Positions 11,786-20,490 of a stretch of 64,000 nt of DNA are shown piece after piece. The DNA comes from Arenimonas sp. SCN 70-307 (GTDB lineage Bacteria; Pseudomonadota; Gammaproteobacteria; Xanthomonadales; Xanthomonadaceae). The stretch spans positions 372,001 through 436,000 of the forward strand of contig NZ_MEDO01000014.1 in NCBI RefSeq assembly GCF_001724815.1. The letters are read 5' to 3'. Position numbers and translations under genes: made by a program. The notes beneath the pieces were generated by a model that did not search any database, was not told the DNA's origin, and worked only from the letters and a program-made list of their open reading frames with translations. Numbering within the stretch: position 1 is the first letter of the stretch; each line of letters opens with the position of its first letter.

Positions 11786-12952
11786 TCAGGCGGCGGCGAC
11801 GGCGGCGACGGACTTCTTGGCGCCGTCGTTGATGTCATCGGCCGGGATGATGGCGAGGCCGGAGTTGCGCAGCAGCTCCTTGCCCTTCTCCACGTTGGTG
11901 CCTTCCAGGCGCACGATGACCGGGATCTTGACGCCGACTTCCTTCACCGCGGCGATGATGCCCTCGGCGATCATGTCGCAGCGGACGATGCCGCCGAAGA
12001 TGTTGACGAAGATGGCCTTGACCTTGTCGGACGACAGGATGAGCTTGAAGGCCTCGGTGACGCGCTCCTTGTTGGCGCCGCCGCCGACGTCGAGGAAGTT
12101 CGCCGGCTCGCCGCCGTTGAGCTTGATGACGTCCATGGTGGCCATGGCCAGGCCCGCGCCGTTGACCATGCAGCCGATGTTGCCGTCCATGGTGACGTAG
12201 TTGAGGTCGTGCTTGGAGGCCAGCACCTCGGTCTCGTCCTCCTGGCGGATGTCGCGCATGGCGGCCAGGTCGGGGTGGCGGAAGGTGGCGTTGTCGTCGG
12301 AGTTGATCTTGCCGTCGAGCACGGCCAGGTCGCCGTTGGTGAGGATGGCCAACGGGTTGAGCTCGACCAGGGCCAGGTCCTTCTCGTTGAACAGCTTGTA
12401 CAGGCCCAGCATGATCTTGCTCAGCTGGCCGACCTGCTTGGCGTTCAGGCCCAGGGCGAAGCCCATCTCGCGGCACTGGTAGGGCTGCAGGCCCTGCACG
12501 AAGTTCACGTTGAGCGACTTGATTGCCTCCGGGTTCTCGGCGGCGACCTGCTCGATCTCGACGCCACCCTCGGCCGAGGCGATGAAGGTGATCGAGCGCG
12601 AGGCGCGGTCGACCAGCACGGAGAGGTAGAGCTCCTTGGCGATGTCGGTGGCCTGGGTGACCAGCACCGAGTCGACCGGCAGCTCGATGCCGGCGGTCTG
12701 GTAGGTGGCCATCTTGGTGCCGAGCATGCCCTCGGCGTACTTGCGCACGTCCTCGAGGGTCTTGGCCAGCTTGACGCCGCCGGCCTTGCCGCGGCCGCCG
12801 GCGTGGATCTGCGCCTTGACGACCCAGAAGTCGCCGCCAATGGCCTTGGCCGCGTCCACGGCCTCCTCGGGACTGCGGGCGACGCGGCCGGCCGGGACGG
12901 CAATGCCGTAGTCGCCGAACAGCTGCTTGGCCTGGTATTCGTGGAAGTTCAT
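11786..12952 (-). CDS. sucC: succinyl-CoA synthetase beta subunit
   Basis: Nucleotide- and succinate-binding beta subunit that pairs with SucD. The 388 residues equal the E. coli length. The ATP-grasp domain begins with MNFHEYQAK, includes the [15 protein letters not shown] phosphate-binding loop, and ends with the FVNIFGGI segment that contacts the alpha subunit. The start ATG at 12952 is fixed by the conserved first residues. The gene is divergent from pilS across 114 bases; in xanthomonads sucCD and pilSR are neighbours in the same way. Confidence 0.98.
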   Translation of the reverse strand: MNFHEYQAKQLFGDYGIAVPAGRVARSPEEAVDAAKAIGGDFWVVKAQIHAGGRGKAGGVKLAKTLEDVRKYAEGMLGTKMATYQTAGIELPVDSVLVTQATDIAKELYLSVLVDRASRSITFIASAEGGVEIEQVAAENPEAIKSLNVNFVQGLQPYQCREMGFALGLNAKQVGQLSKIMLGLYKLFNEKDLALVELNPLAILTNGDLAVLDGKINSDDNATFRHPDLAAMRDIRQEDETEVLASKHDLNYVTMDGNIGCMVNGAGLAMATMDVIKLNGGEPANFLDVGGGANKERVTEAFKLILSSDKVKAIFVNIFGGIVRCDMIAEGIIAAVKEVGVKIPVIVRLEGTNVEKGKELLRNSGLAIIPADDINDGAKKSVAAVAAA

Positions 12953-13066
12953 GCCGATACCTGTGTGGGAAGGGGGTCGCGAACGGGGGCGGTATTGTCG
13001 CCGCAACGGTGCCCCCAACGCAAAAACCCCCACCCTTGACAGCCGGCGCCGAGGCATACTGGGGAC

Positions 13067-14701
13067 ATGGCCGCCGCCCCCCGCAAAACCGCCAGCCCCC
13101 CGCCCCAGCGCCGCGAGCTGTACTTCTTCACGCTCTACCGGGTGCTCGAGGCGGCGCTGTTGGCCCTGGTGGCCTTCAGCCCGGCCGGCGGCTACCTGCT
13201 CGAGATCCGCGAGCCGGCCATCCTGCAGAGCCTCGTCGTGCTCTACATGGTGGCGGCGATTGCGCTGCTCGTGGCCGGCTACCGCAGCGAACTGCCCCCG
13301 CCCCGCCAGGCCGCGATCGGCCTGGGCATCGACATCCTGGTGGCGGCGGCCGTGCTGGCCACCACCTCGGGCAGCCAGGGCGGCGTGGCCCTGCTGCTGC
13401 TTTTCAACGTGGGTGCCGGCGCCCTGATCCTGCCCCAGAAGGCCGGCCTGGCCTACGCCGGCGCCGCCTCGCTGGTGGTGCTGTTCGACAGCGTCTACCT
13501 GCGTGCCGTCGGCTTCGACGACGCCCGCCCGCTGGCCGAGTCGGTGATGTTCTCGGTGACCTACCTGGCCACGGCCGTGCTTTGCGAACTGCTCAGCCGC
13601 CAGGTCCTCGAGTCGCAGGCCCTGGCCGAACAGCGCGGCGAGGAGCTGGCCAACCAGGCCGAGATCAACGAACTGGTGATCCGCCGCATCCGCACCGGCA
13701 TCCTGGTGGTGGACGGCGACCACCAGGTGCGGGTTTGCAACGAGGCGGCCTGGGCGCTGCTGGGCAAGCCCTCGCCCGACCGCCGGCAGCTTTCCGACAT
13801 CGCCCTGCCCCTGCACCGCAGCCTGCAGGCCTGGCGCCAGGGCCGCGGCGAGATCCCCAAGGCCATGACCCTCGGCGAGGGCGCGCCCGAGGTGCTGCCG
13901 CGCTTCGTCTCGCTGAGCCTGACCAACAACCTGTTCCTGATCTTCCTCGAGGACAGCCGGGTGTTCTCGAACCGCGCCGAGGAGCTGACCCTGGCCACCC
14001 TGGGCCGCCTGTCGGCCTCGATCGCCCACGAGATCCGCAACCCGCTCGCGGCGATCATGTATTCGGTGCAGCTGCTCGAGGAATCGACCGACCTGCCCGA
14101 GGGCGACCAGCGCCTGCTCGAGATCATCCACACCCAGTGCCAGCGCATGAACGGCATCGTCCAGGACATCCTGGGCCTGGCCCGGCGCGAGCGCAGCCAG
14201 CCCGAGTCGATCGACATCGGCCTGTTCGCCCGCAGGTTCGTCGACGAGTACCGGGCCAGCCACCCGCTGGAGACCGACATCCTGCAGGCCGTGTCCGAGC
14301 GCAGCGTGCTGGCCATGGCCGACCCGCGCCACCTGCACCAGGTGCTGACCATCCTGGTGGCCAATGCCCTGACCTACGGCCGCATGCCCGGCGAGCCGGC
14401 CAAGGTGACCGTGGCCGTGCGCAGCGCGCCACCCGGCACGCCGCCCGAACTGAACGTGATCGACCGCGGCCCGGGCATCCCGGCCGCCGTGGCCAGCCAG
14501 ATCTTCACTCCGTTCTATACGACCAGCGAGCACGGAACGGGCCTGGGCCTCTACATCGCCCAGCAGCTGTGCGAGGCCAACCAGTGCACCCTGAGCTACC
14601 AGCCGGTGCCGGGCGGCGGCAGCTGCTTCCGCATCATCCTCCCGCCGGGCATGACCCTGATGCAGGAAGAGGCCTCGCCGGGGCGCCTCAATCTGGCCTG
14701 A
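13067..14701 (+). CDS. pilS: PilS sensor histidine kinase of the type IV pilus
   Basis: Membrane kinase that, with PilR, adjusts pilin transcription in response to pilin levels in the inner membrane. The 544-residue protein has an Ala/Pro-rich cytosolic start, six hydrophobic segments (about 20-185), a PAS-like region (about 205-295), and a HisKA dimerisation helix with His321 in [14 protein letters not shown]. The HATPase module carries an N-box (ILVANAL), DRGPGIP and the [12 protein letters not shown]-box. It is followed after 50 bases by its regulator gene. The six-segment domain and its place next to pilR distinguish it from NtrB. Confidence 0.95.
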   Translation: MAAAPRKTASPPPQRRELYFFTLYRVLEAALLALVAFSPAGGYLLEIREPAILQSLVVLYMVAAIALLVAGYRSELPPPRQAAIGLGIDILVAAAVLATTSGSQGGVALLLLFNVGAGALILPQKAGLAYAGAASLVVLFDSVYLRAVGFDDARPLAESVMFSVTYLATAVLCELLSRQVLESQALAEQRGEELANQAEINELVIRRIRTGILVVDGDHQVRVCNEAAWALLGKPSPDRRQLSDIALPLHRSLQAWRQGRGEIPKAMTLGEGAPEVLPRFVSLSLTNNLFLIFLEDSRVFSNRAEELTLATLGRLSASIAHEIRNPLAAIMYSVQLLEESTDLPEGDQRLLEIIHTQCQRMNGIVQDILGLARRERSQPESIDIGLFARRFVDEYRASHPLETDILQAVSERSVLAMADPRHLHQVLTILVANALTYGRMPGEPAKVTVAVRSAPPGTPPELNVIDRGPGIPAAVASQIFTPFYTTSEHGTGLGLYIAQQLCEANQCTLSYQPVPGGGSCFRIILPPGMTLMQEEASPGRLNLA

Positions 14702-14751
14702 GACACCCGGCTTCAGCTAAGGTGTAGGGGACTCCCACCCCCCGATACCGC

Positions 14752-16134
14752 ATGGCAACCGCCCGCAGCGCCCTGGTAGTAGATGACGAGCGCGACATCC
14801 GGGAACTGTTGGTCCTGACCCTGGGCCGCATGGGCCTGCGCGTGGACACGGCCGCGGACCTGGCTTCGGCCAGGGCGCACCTGGCCCAGTCGCGCTACGA
14901 CCTGTGCCTGACCGACATGCGCCTGCCCGATGGCTCTGGACAGGAGCTGATCGAGCACATCGCCCAGCGCTATGCCGAGACGCCGGTGGCGATGATCACG
15001 GCCTTCGGCAACGTCGAGGCCGCGGTGGACGCGCTCAAGGCCGGCGCCTTCGACTTCGTGACCAAACCCGTGGACCTGTCGGTGCTGCGCCGGCTGGTGC
15101 AGCACGCGCTCGACCTCAACCAGCAGCGCAAGGCGGCCCCGGCCGGCGCGCGCCTGCTGGGCGAGTCGCAGCGCATGCAGCAGCTGCGCCAGACCATCGG
15201 CCGCGTCGCGCGCAGCCAGGCGCCGGTGTACATCAGCGGCGAGTCGGGCGTGGGCAAGGAACTGGTGGCGCGGCTGATCCACGAGCAGGGCTCGCGAGCG
15301 GCCGGGCCGTTCGTGCCGGTGAACTGCGGCGCGATCCCGTCGGAGCTGATGGAGAGCGAGCTGTTCGGCCACAAGAAGGGCAGCTTCACCGGCGCCCACG
15401 CCGACAAGGAAGGCCTGTTCCAGACCGCCAACGGCGGCACCCTGTTCCTGGACGAGGTGGCCGAGCTGCCGCTGCACATGCAGGTCAAGCTGCTGCGCGT
15501 GATCCAGGAGAAGTCGGTGCGCCCGGTGGGCGCCCAGGCCGAGCTGCCGGTGGACGTGCGCATCCTGTCGGCCACGCACAAGAACCTGGCCAAGCTGGTC
15601 GAGGACGGCAAGTTCCGCCAGGACCTGTACTACCGCATCAACGTGATCGAGCTGGCCGTGCCGCCGCTGCGCCAGCGCCGCGAGGACATCCCGCAGATCG
15701 CCGAGGCCGTGCTGGCCCGCCTGGCCGGCAACGGCGGCACCGTGCCGGCCCTGAGCGAGGAAGCCGAGGCGGCCCTGTCGGCCTATCCCTTCCCGGGCAA
15801 CGTGCGCGAGCTGGAGAACATCCTCGAGCGCGCCGTGGCCCTGTGCGACGGCCAGACCATCGAAGTGGCGGACCTCTACCTGCCCCAGGTGGACCAGCTG
15901 ATCGGCCAGGAAGCCGATATGCCCCTGCGTCCGGTGGCCGCCGCGCCCTCGCCCGCCCTGCCGCCCGGCCTGGCCGACGCCACCGCCCTGCCGGAAGCCA
16001 TCGAGCAGATGGAGCGCGAGACCATCCAGAAGGCGCTCGAGGCGAACCGCTACAACAAGACCAGGACGGCGGCGGCGCTGGGGATTACGTTCCGGGCGCT
16101 TCGGTACAAGCTCAAGAAGCTTGGGATGGAGTGA
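14752..16134 (+). CDS. pilR: PilR sigma-54 dependent response regulator
   Basis: NtrC-family activator that drives the sigma-54 pilA promoter. The 460 residues have three parts. The receiver domain has Asp55 in LTDMRLPDG as the phospho-acceptor. The AAA+ domain has Walker A GESGVGKE from about 163 and GSFTGA near 210-215 (the GAFTGA loop that touches sigma-54, here with Ser for Ala). The C-terminal Fis-type helix-turn-helix contains [19 protein letters not shown] promoter with the expected -24/-12 elements sits 3.2 kb downstream in front of the first pilin gene. PilR-type sites are proposed at 19247-19279. Confidence 0.96.
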   Translation: MATARSALVVDDERDIRELLVLTLGRMGLRVDTAADLASARAHLAQSRYDLCLTDMRLPDGSGQELIEHIAQRYAETPVAMITAFGNVEAAVDALKAGAFDFVTKPVDLSVLRRLVQHALDLNQQRKAAPAGARLLGESQRMQQLRQTIGRVARSQAPVYISGESGVGKELVARLIHEQGSRAAGPFVPVNCGAIPSELMESELFGHKKGSFTGAHADKEGLFQTANGGTLFLDEVAELPLHMQVKLLRVIQEKSVRPVGAQAELPVDVRILSATHKNLAKLVEDGKFRQDLYYRINVIELAVPPLRQRREDIPQIAEAVLARLAGNGGTVPALSEEAEAALSAYPFPGNVRELENILERAVALCDGQTIEVADLYLPQVDQLIGQEADMPLRPVAAAPSPALPPGLADATALPEAIEQMERETIQKALEANRYNKTRTAAALGITFRALRYKLKKLGME

Positions 16135-16138
16135 GGCT

Positions 16139-16155
16139 GGGCGGCGGGGCCGCCC
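16139..16155. terminator. short GC hairpin between convergent pilR and the spermidine-synthase fusion
   Basis: GGGCGGC (16139-16145) and GCCGCCC (16149-16155) form a seven-pair stem around GGG in the 30-base gap between two convergent stops. No T-run follows on either strand, so termination strength is uncertain. Confidence 0.35.
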
Positions 16156-16164
16156 CATCCCCCT

Positions 16165-19161
16165 TCAGCGGTCCGCCCAGGCCAGCAGGTAGGCGCGGAT
16201 GAATCCGTAGTCCGAGCCCGGCAGCACGGGCACCAGCCTGCCCTCTTCGCGGTCGAGCCTCACGGCCTCGGCCGGGTCGCCGCTGCCGTGCGCACCGAGC
16301 ATCGCGATGACCAGCATGTGCTCGCGGGTGGCGAGGGGACGTTCGACGCCCAGCAGCCCGAGCGCACGGCGCCCGGCCTCGAGCATGGCCTCGGGATCGC
16401 GCGCGGCCGTGGCCTGGTAGGCCGCCATCACCGCGGCGACTTCCTCGGGCTGGCCCTCGGCCACGAACCACGCCGGCTCCAGCCACATGCCGCCCTGGTC
16501 CTCGAAGGCCAGGTGCGCTAGCGAATGCTCGGCGATGTTGGTGGCCGCGACCAGCCAGTTGTCGATGTCGGCGGCCGCCACCGGCCGGCTAGAGAGCTGC
16601 CGCAGCACGGTCACCTGGGCCGAAAGGGCCTGGTACTCAGCCGAGATCGCAGACGTCTCGCCGCTGCGCACCGCCTCGGCCAGGCGGCTGGCCACCACGG
16701 GCAAGCGCACCATGTCGTCGTTGCCAGCCGTGCTCATGCCTGAGGACAGCCGCGGCACGCGCCAGTCGTCGGTGACCTCGAGCACGGGCAGGCCGGACTT
16801 GGCCAGGCTGTGCAGCCAGATGGCCGAATCCTCGCGGAAACGGGCGCGCGGGGCCTGAAGCGACACTGTGGGATGGAAGTCATCGTGCACTTCGGCCCCC
16901 GACAGGCGCACGAGGTTGTCGATCACCGCCTTCGAGCCCAGCCGATAGACACCAAAGTCGGCGGCGTTGGCCAGGCCCACCCGCGCCAGCTCGCGCTGCA
17001 GGGGCGACCCTTCGGCAGCCGGATAGGACAGGGACGGGATCGGGCTTCGGCTTGCCAGCAGCACGAGGTCGCCGTAGTTCGGCCGGTACATCTCGATGTA
17101 GGGATACTCGGCCGAGAGCGCCGCGAGCATCGTCATAAGCAGCGGGTCGCTCAGTTCATAGGTGTGGATCCACTGCACCAGGATCCCATCGTCCTTCAGG
17201 TGGTTGCCAAGGAAGGCGTAGAACTGCCGCGTGAACAGGCTGGCGACGCCGCTGACCCACGGATTCGAGGGCTCGGAAACGATGACGTCGTAGCGGCGGC
17301 TGCCGGTGGAAAAAAAGGTGCGGGCGTCGTCTATGTGCAGGCGCGAGCGCGGGTCGCGGTAGGCACGCTCGACGCGCGGGCCGAACAGCATCGCGCCGTC
17401 GTACATGGCGCGCTCGATCTCGATTGAGTCCACCTGCAGCGGCTTGCCGCTGCCCAGCACCGTGTGCGTGCTCAAGCCCGAGCCCCAGCCGATGATGGCG
17501 ATGCGCTCGGGGTTGGGATGCGCGGCCAGCGGCATGGCGCCGAGCATGAGCATGGTGATCTCGTCATCCGAGGGCGGCTGGCCGAGGTCGAGCTGCATGG
17601 CCGCGTCGGGCTTGCCGTTGGTGGCGATGGTGGCGGCGTTGCCCTGCTGGTAGACGGCGACGGTGGCGGTCTTGCCATCGCGCAGGAATCGGACCTGTGC
17701 ACCCTCCTGCAGCTCCGAGCTTCCGGTGCGGAACACGCCGGAGGCCAGCGCCTCGGGCGAGGCGCGGCCGAGGACCAGGCTCAACGGCAGCACCAGCAGG
17801 GCCGCCGCGGCGCCGGCGAAATAGGGCTTGGCCGGCACGTCGTCGGCGTACTTCTTCAGGATGACGAAGCCCAGGCCGATGTCCACCAAGGCGGCGACCG
17901 TCACCGCCAGGTGCAGGCCCAGGGCCGGAATCAGCAGGTGCACCGCCAGGGCCACGCCCAGGATCGCGCCCAGCGTGTTGGCGGCGTAAACCTTGCCGAT
18001 GCTCGACTCGCCCGCGCCACGACGCAGCAGGGCCATGGTGAACAGTGGAAGGGTCATGCCGGCGAAGAACGCGGCCGGGAACATCACGGCGAGCGAGATC
18101 AGTGCGCTGCCGAAGCTGAAGAGGCTATAGCCGTCGTCGGTCTTGGGCAGCCAGGCCATCAGCCCGCCCACCCAGCGGAAGCTCTGGGCAAAGATCGGCA
18201 GGGATACCAGGGCCGCGACGCCCATCCAGAGCTGGGCGAAGCCCGCATAGGCCAGGGCATCCTTGATGCGCGCACTGCGGCGGCGGATCCACAGGCCGCC
18301 GAAGGCAAGGCCGAGGATGAAGGCCGCCAGCATCAGCTCGAAGGAGTGGATGGTAGTGCCGAGCGCCTGGTTGAGCATGCGCACCCAGCCGATCTCGTAC
18401 ACGAACGAGCTGGCACCAGTGATCATGGCGGCGAGCAGGATGAACCTCAGGAAGTCCTTGTCCTCGGCAGCCTCGGCCTCGGTCCTGATCGGGGCGGGCG
18501 CGACGCTGGTGGGCACAGGGCGCAGGTCGGCGCGACGCGACACCATCCAGGCAACCACGCCAACGAGGAGGTTCAGGGCGCCGGCCACGGCTACCGTGCC
18601 GGGCATCCCAACAGCAGGCAACAGCAGGAAGGTGGCCGCCAGGGCGCCGAAGGCCGCACCGAGACTGTTGCTGAAATACAAGCCGCCCAGTATCTCGCCG
18701 TCGGCCTCCGGGGCCACGCGCAGATAGCCACCGCTCATCAGCGGGAAGGTCATGCCCAGCAGGATGCTCTGCGGCGCAATCAGAAACGCCGCGCTGCCCC
18801 ATTGCCACGCCCGGACGGCCCCGCCTTCGCCCAGCGCGGGATACACAACTTCCAGCGAGAACCCGGTGTAGGCGACGAAAATCGGGTGGAACAACAAGCC
18901 GGCCACGCCGATGATGATCTCGACCACCGCGTAAGCGAAGACCAGGCGCTTCCAATTTGCGCCGCGGCGGCTGACCAACCAGGCGCCCAGGGCCATACCG
19001 CCCATGAAAATGCCCAGGACCAGGGTCTGGGCATAGGCCGCGTGCCCCAGCGTGAGCCCCAGGTAGTGCGACCAGATGGCCTGATAAATGAGGCCGGCGA
19101 AGCCGGAAGCGACAAAAAGCGCGAGGAGCGTGCGCTCCAGTCCCAGGACCCGTCCGGTCAT
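16165..19161 (-). CDS. large membrane protein fused to a spermidine synthase-like domain
   Basis: A 998-residue fusion. Residues from about 10 to 500 form two sets of hydrophobic helices separated by a charged stretch near 240, as in MFS-like halves. The soluble part from about 540 carries a class I methyltransferase fold of the spermidine synthase type, with GWGSGLSTHTVLG as the cofactor loop and SEPSNPWVSGVASLFTRQFY as the family signature. The last 200 residues are helical and unassigned. The ATG at 19161 has AAGGGGGAG in front; an upstream start is unlikely. Such fusions are widespread but their substrate is unknown, and genuine aminopropyl transfer has not been shown for them as far as I know. 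It is divergent from the pilin promoter region and sits between pilR and pilA. Confidence 0.8.
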   Translation of the reverse strand: MTGRVLGLERTLLALFVASGFAGLIYQAIWSHYLGLTLGHAAYAQTLVLGIFMGGMALGAWLVSRRGANWKRLVFAYAVVEIIIGVAGLLFHPIFVAYTGFSLEVVYPALGEGGAVRAWQWGSAAFLIAPQSILLGMTFPLMSGGYLRVAPEADGEILGGLYFSNSLGAAFGALAATFLLLPAVGMPGTVAVAGALNLLVGVVAWMVSRRADLRPVPTSVAPAPIRTEAEAAEDKDFLRFILLAAMITGASSFVYEIGWVRMLNQALGTTIHSFELMLAAFILGLAFGGLWIRRRSARIKDALAYAGFAQLWMGVAALVSLPIFAQSFRWVGGLMAWLPKTDDGYSLFSFGSALISLAVMFPAAFFAGMTLPLFTMALLRRGAGESSIGKVYAANTLGAILGVALAVHLLIPALGLHLAVTVAALVDIGLGFVILKKYADDVPAKPYFAGAAAALLVLPLSLVLGRASPEALASGVFRTGSSELQEGAQVRFLRDGKTATVAVYQQGNAATIATNGKPDAAMQLDLGQPPSDDEITMLMLGAMPLAAHPNPERIAIIGWGSGLSTHTVLGSGKPLQVDSIEIERAMYDGAMLFGPRVERAYRDPRSRLHIDDARTFFSTGSRRYDVIVSEPSNPWVSGVASLFTRQFYAFLGNHLKDDGILVQWIHTYELSDPLLMTMLAALSAEYPYIEMYRPNYGDLVLLASRSPIPSLSYPAAEGSPLQRELARVGLANAADFGVYRLGSKAVIDNLVRLSGAEVHDDFHPTVSLQAPRARFREDSAIWLHSLAKSGLPVLEVTDDWRVPRLSSGMSTAGNDDMVRLPVVASRLAEAVRSGETSAISAEYQALSAQVTVLRQLSSRPVAAADIDNWLVAATNIAEHSLAHLAFEDQGGMWLEPAWFVAEGQPEEVAAVMAAYQATAARDPEAMLEAGRRALGLLGVERPLATREHMLVIAMLGAHGSGDPAEAVRLDREEGRLVPVLPGSDYGFIRAYLLAWADR

Positions 19162-19246
19162 CGATTGCTCCCCCTTGTTCGATGGGGCGAGCATAGCCCA
19201 GCCCACCGCCCCGGGGCCGCAATGTGACCTGTTCCACGAAGCCAGG

Positions 19247-19279
19247 GTCAAAAAGTGACGCCTTGCGTCAGTTTGTGAC
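19247..19279 (+). promoter_or_regulatory. two GTCA-N5-TGAC inverted repeats, candidate PilR enhancer sites
   Basis: GTCAaaaagTGAC (19247-19259) and GTCAgtttgTGAC (19267-19279) are two copies of the same dyad with starts 20 bases apart, about two helical turns. A further GTGAC lies at 19224-19228, 31 bases before the next one, and another at 19355-19359. They lie 100-150 bases upstream of the sigma-54 promoter, the usual position for an NtrC-family enhancer. They could instead control the divergent fusion gene, whose start is 86 bases away. Confidence 0.5.
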
Positions 19280-19289
19280 TTGCCTCACA
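19274..19289 (+). promoter_or_regulatory. perfect CRP/Clp-type operator
   Basis: TGTGA-CTTGCC-TCACA is an exact match to the TGTGA-N6-TCACA consensus of CRP, and of the xanthomonad homologue Clp. It overlaps the second GTCA-N5-TGAC dyad, so the two regulators could compete. Its centre is about 117 bases upstream of the expected pilA start site and about 120 bases from the divergent start codon at 19161, so either gene may be the target. Confidence 0.55.
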
Positions 19290-19371
19290 GAAGCAACAAG
19301 CCTGTCCCGCAACTGACTGGTCTTGCGTTCCTTACTAGGCCTATAGTCCGGCCTGTGACGGCCGTCAAAGG

Positions 19372-19388
19372 TTGGCACAGTAGTTGCA
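19372..19388 (+). promoter_or_regulatory. sigma-54 promoter of pilA
   Basis: TTGGCACAGTAGTTGCA has the invariant GG (19374-19375) and GC (19386-19387) separated by exactly ten bases, and matches the TTGGCAC-N5-TTGCA consensus. Transcription should begin near 19399, leaving a leader of about 80 bases before the pilin ATG. PilR, encoded 3 kb upstream, is the natural activator. Confidence 0.85.
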
Positions 19389-19480
19389 CCACCGTAATAG
19401 CCCCCGCTCGGAGCGGAAATCCAAGGAAGGGATCGTCCTTTCCGGGGAAGGGCACCACAATCCACCTAGGGGATTTACCC

Positions 19481-19909
19481 ATGAAGAAGATCCAGAAAGG
19501 TTTCACCCTGATCGAGCTGATGATCGTGGTCGCGATCATCGCCATCCTGGCCGCCATTGCTCTGCCGGCTTACCAGGACTACATCGCCCGTTCGCAGGTC
19601 GCTGCTGGCCTGGCTGACATCCGTGGCGGCGTGACGGCGTTCGAAGAGCTGATCAACCGTGGTTCGACTGGTACCGCGACCCCGGCCTCCGTCGGCCTGG
19701 CCAGCGCCACCGCCCGTTGCTCGACCATCGCGGCCACTGGCGCCTTCAACGCCACCAGCGGCCAGACTCTCGAGTGCACCATGCAGGGCAACCCGAAGGT
19801 CTCGACCAAGAAGGTCACCCTGACCCGCAATGCCTCGGGCGCCTGGAACTGCACCACCGACCTGGCTGCCGACGACAAGGCCAAGTACAACCCGGGCGGC
19901 TGCAACTAA
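19481..19909 (+). CDS. pilA: major type IV pilin, copy 1
   Basis: Structural subunit of the type IV pilus. The 142-residue prepilin has a six-residue basic leader and Gly before the cleavage site (MKKIQKG, then FTLIEL), with the mature Glu5 and the long hydrophobic helix [20 protein letters not shown]. The globular part keeps two pairs of cysteines; the last pair (WNC to the C-terminal GCN) would close the D-region loop. The start ATG at 19481 has CTAGGGG in front. PilD (35434-36300) should process it and N-methylate Phe1. It is expressed from the sigma-54 promoter 90 bases upstream and followed by a strong hairpin before the second pilin. Confidence 0.97.
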   Translation: MKKIQKGFTLIELMIVVAIIAILAAIALPAYQDYIARSQVAAGLADIRGGVTAFEELINRGSTGTATPASVGLASATARCSTIAATGAFNATSGQTLECTMQGNPKVSTKKVTLTRNASGAWNCTTDLAADDKAKYNPGGCN

Positions 19910-19931
19910 TCCCGAGCTTTACCAGCAGTAC

Positions 19932-19957
19932 CTGGCAGGGGCTCCGGCCCCTGCCAG
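19932..19957 (+). terminator. hairpin between the two pilin genes
   Basis: CTGGCAGGGGC (19932-19942) and GCCCCTGCCAG (19947-19957) pair perfectly around TCCG. No T-run follows, so it is more likely to act as an mRNA-stabilising or partial-termination stem that raises pilA1 over pilA2 than as a full stop. Confidence 0.5.
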
Positions 19958-20040
19958 CCTGGTGGCGCCGAAGGGGACCGGCCCACCGCGAAGCAGGGAC
20001 ACTTCGCCATAGCGCCGCCCTTCCATCGGAGCAGGCTCGC

Positions 20041-20448
20041 ATGCGCAGCATCAGGGGTTTTACTCTCATAGAGTTGATGATCGTGGTGGCCATCATCGCC
20101 ATCCTCGCGGCCATCGCGCTCCCGGCTTATCAGGATTACACGATCCGTTCCCAGGTAACGGCTGGCTTGGCCGACATCACTGGCGGCAAGGCGCTTTACG
20201 AGGCGCAGGTCGTCGCCAACAACTCCTCCAGCTTCACCATCACCGATATCGGCCTGCAGAGCTCGACCGCCCGCTGCAGCGCCATCACCATGGATCCGGC
20301 CCCTGGCGCTGGCTACATTGATTGCGCAATGCGTGGCCATCCGCTGGTCCAGGGCAAGTTCGTCCGCCTCAACCGCAACAGCTCCGGTGAGTGGAACTGC
20401 ACCACGGACGTCGCGGCCGACAAGCACAAGCCCGAAGGCTGCAACTGA
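20041..20448 (+). CDS. type IV pilin, copy 2
   Basis: A 135-residue prepilin with leader MRSIRG before FTLIEL. The N-terminal helix is nearly identical to copy 1 over its first 30 mature residues. The globular domain has diverged in sequence but keeps the same four-cysteine pattern and C-terminal GCN. GGAGCAGG lies seven bases before the ATG. I see no sigma-54 element in the 131-base gap, so it probably depends on read-through from the first pilin promoter. It may be an alternative subunit, a minor component, or a source of antigenic diversity. Tandem pilin genes at this position are known in xanthomonads. Confidence 0.95.
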   Translation: MRSIRGFTLIELMIVVAIIAILAAIALPAYQDYTIRSQVTAGLADITGGKALYEAQVVANNSSSFTITDIGLQSSTARCSAITMDPAPGAGYIDCAMRGHPLVQGKFVRLNRNSSGEWNCTTDVAADKHKPEGCN

Positions 20449-20490
20449 AGTCTTTACAGGCGCGGCACTTCCGCGGAAGGTAGCGGCTCC

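Noticed and set aside
13036-13041. TTGACA before pilS as a -35 box
   Set aside because: Only 25 bases separate it from the start codon; any -10 would leave almost no leader, and the downstream ATACTG is a poor match.
11786-14533. Long minus-strand frame extending sucC upstream across pilS
   Set aside because: sucC starts at MNFHEYQAK (12952); the extension is antisense to pilS and has no homology-like content.
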